From Methylococcaceae bacterium UBA662 (GTDB lineage Bacteria > Pseudomonadota > Gammaproteobacteria > Methylococcales > Methylomonadaceae): 6,899 nucleotides of DNA. The position numbers and the translations under genes are program-made. Below are positions 5,903 through 6,899 of the stretch, one piece after another. The DNA lies in assembly GCA_002299425.1 (NCBI GenBank), contig DBNW01000078.1, positions 39,634 to 46,532 of the forward strand, given 5' to 3'. Numbering within the stretch: the stretch's first letter is position 1; each line of letters begins with the position of its first letter. The notes beneath the pieces are model-generated. The model had not been told where the DNA came from, did not search any database, and was given only the letters and a program-made list of their open reading frames with translations.

Positions 5903-6899
5903 ATGAGCTCCATTGACCCGCTGCGTTGGCTCCGAAAACCTGTTTTGTTGCCCATTCAGGCTCTACTCCTGTTGCTGTTCGGTTGCGCCAACAACCCAAG
6001 CCACGGTCGCCAGAACAGCATCAATGCCATCGAGCACATTATCGTCATTTACGCCGAAAACCGCAGCTTTGACCACCTCTACGGCCTGTTTCCAGGGGCC
6101 AACGGCATTGCCCAAGCCGCCCCGGAGCACGCCATCCAAATCGACCACGACGGCCAGCCGTTTGCCACACTGCCGCCGATTTGGGCCAGCCAGGATGGCC
6201 AGTTCCCGGCTATTTTGGCAACATTGCCCAACCAACCGTTCCGCATCGACCAGCCCCCCATCAGCATTCCACTATCCCAGCCAACCCGCGATTTGGTGCA
6301 TCGTTTTTACCAAAACAAGGAACAAATCAACGGCGGCAAAAACAACCGTTACGCAGCTCTCTCCGACGCCGGTGGGCTGGTGATGGGCCATTACGACGGC
6401 TCCAAGCTACCCATGTGGCACTGGGCCAAAGCGTATGTGCTGGCGGACCATTTTTTCATGGCTGCTTACGGCGGCTCTTTTCTCAACCATCACTGGTTGG
6501 TGTGCGCCTGTACGCCCCGTTTTGCCGATGCCCCGGCGGCTTTGCGGGCAACGCTGGACGAACGCGGCCTGCTCAAACGCAAGCCGGAATCCCCTGCCTC
6601 CGCCCGGCAAGGCCCGCCGCAATTTTTTGACGGCGCAGTGACCCCGGACGGCTATGCGGTCAACACCGTGCAACCGCCTTACCAGCCCTCCGGCTTACCG
6701 CCAGCGGCCGGCGGCGACCGGCGTTTTGCCGACCCGAACCGGCAGCCGCTGCCGCCGCAGACCGCCAAAACCATCGGCGATACCTTGTCCGACAAAGGCA
6801 TTTCCTGGGCCTGGTACGCCGACGGTTGGGATGCAGCCAGCCAGGACGGCACACAGCCCGCCGAACGCAAGCGGAGCATCATTTACCACCACGGCAACG
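5903..6899 (+). CDS. Phosphoesterase family lipoprotein (AcpA/phospholipase C type), 3' end outside window
   Basis: The frame starting at ATG 5903 stays open to the last base (332 codons visible). It encodes the N-terminal part of a phosphoesterase-family enzyme (Pfam PF04185; acid phosphatase AcpA and bacterial phospholipase C), which hydrolyses phosphomonoesters or phosphodiesters outside the cytoplasm. Residues 1-28 look like a lipoprotein signal: basic residues Arg9, Arg12 and Lys13, a leucine-rich core, then LFGC with Cys28 as the lipidated residue. Ala at position +2 suggests the outer membrane. The metal-site motif AENRSFDHLYGLFPG holds Glu52 and Asn53. MGHYDG is at 161-166, and GGSFLNHHW at 190-198 contains Ser192, the likely counterpart of the nucleophilic serine of Francisella AcpA. 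WAWYADGW is at 302-309. An in-frame stop at 5843 and the absence of other ATG/GTG/TTG codons before 5903 fix this start, though no Shine-Dalgarno sequence is seen. A run of seven Cs lies just upstream. The substrate (phosphomonoester or phospholipid) is not decidable from this part. Confidence 0.88.
   Translation, partial: MSSIDPLRWLRKPVLLPIQALLLLLFGCANNPSHGRQNSINAIEHIIVIYAENRSFDHLYGLFPGANGIAQAAPEHAIQIDHDGQPFATLPPIWASQDGQFPAILATLPNQPFRIDQPPISIPLSQPTRDLVHRFYQNKEQINGGKNNRYAALSDAGGLVMGHYDGSKLPMWHWAKAYVLADHFFMAAYGGSFLNHHWLVCACTPRFADAPAALRATLDERGLLKRKPESPASARQGPPQFFDGAVTPDGYAVNTVQPPYQPSGLPPAAGGDRRFADPNRQPLPPQTAKTIGDTLSDKGISWAWYADGWDAASQDGTQPAERKRSIIYHHGN

Noticed and set aside
5913..6630. Plus-strand open frames at 5913-6383 and 6181-6630
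   Set aside because: Both are out of frame with the phosphoesterase that runs from 5903 to the window edge with clear family motifs; their translations show no recognisable domain.
1..6899. A phosphate-metabolism island linking ppk1 and the phosphoesterase
   Set aside because: The two genes are about 5 kb apart with glycan, CoA, redox and transporter genes between them, and no shared regulatory site is visible.

Overview
The window reads as ordinary chromosomal DNA of a gammaproteobacterium with mid-range GC. The best taxonomic clues are the 2[4Fe-4S] ferredoxin, which closely resembles the Allochromatium vinosum (Alvin) type, and the coaD-ferredoxin gene pair, an arrangement I recall from Pseudomonas. 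A Chromatiales or Methylococcales relative would fit, but this is inference. There are seven protein-coding genes: five complete and two cut by the window edges. I see no tRNA, rRNA, CRISPR array, insertion sequence or phage gene.

Layout. Positions 1-882 are the 3' end of ppk1 (polyphosphate kinase), whose 5' part lies outside the window. A 151-bp gap leads to a kpsS-like capsule/Kdo glycosyltransferase gene (1034-2266). Three bases after its stop, a classical short-chain dehydrogenase/reductase begins (2270-3040). This gene meets a minus-strand formyltransferase-domain gene (3037-3843) tail to tail, with four shared bases. The formyltransferase gene diverges from coaD (3872-4360; phosphopantetheine adenylyltransferase) across only 28 bp. 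coaD is followed by a ferredoxin gene (4363-4617) whose ribosome-binding site overlaps the end of coaD. The ferredoxin gene runs tail to tail, again with four shared bases, into a YdiK-like AI-2E-family membrane protein gene (4614-5711, minus). A 191-bp divergent intergenic region carries a perfect 9-bp inverted repeat. Beyond it, a probable lipoprotein of the phosphoesterase family (AcpA/phospholipase C type) starts at 5903 and is still open at the right edge.

How the genes fit together. coaD and the ferredoxin gene form a translationally coupled pair. kpsS and the SDR gene look like a two-gene unit, probably for envelope glycan or lipid work, standing apart from any visible capsule cluster. 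The formyltransferase has the full catalytic triad of its superfamily but does not look like housekeeping Fmt or PurN, so its acceptor is unknown. ppk1 and the terminal phosphoesterase both concern phosphate chemistry but are about 5 kb apart with unrelated genes between, so I draw no functional link.

Nothing here is clearly an undescribed multi-gene system. The parts most worth a second look are the isolated kpsS-SDR pair, the neighbouring formyltransferase of unknown substrate with its three long homopolymer runs, and the palindromic intergenic region at 5712-5902.
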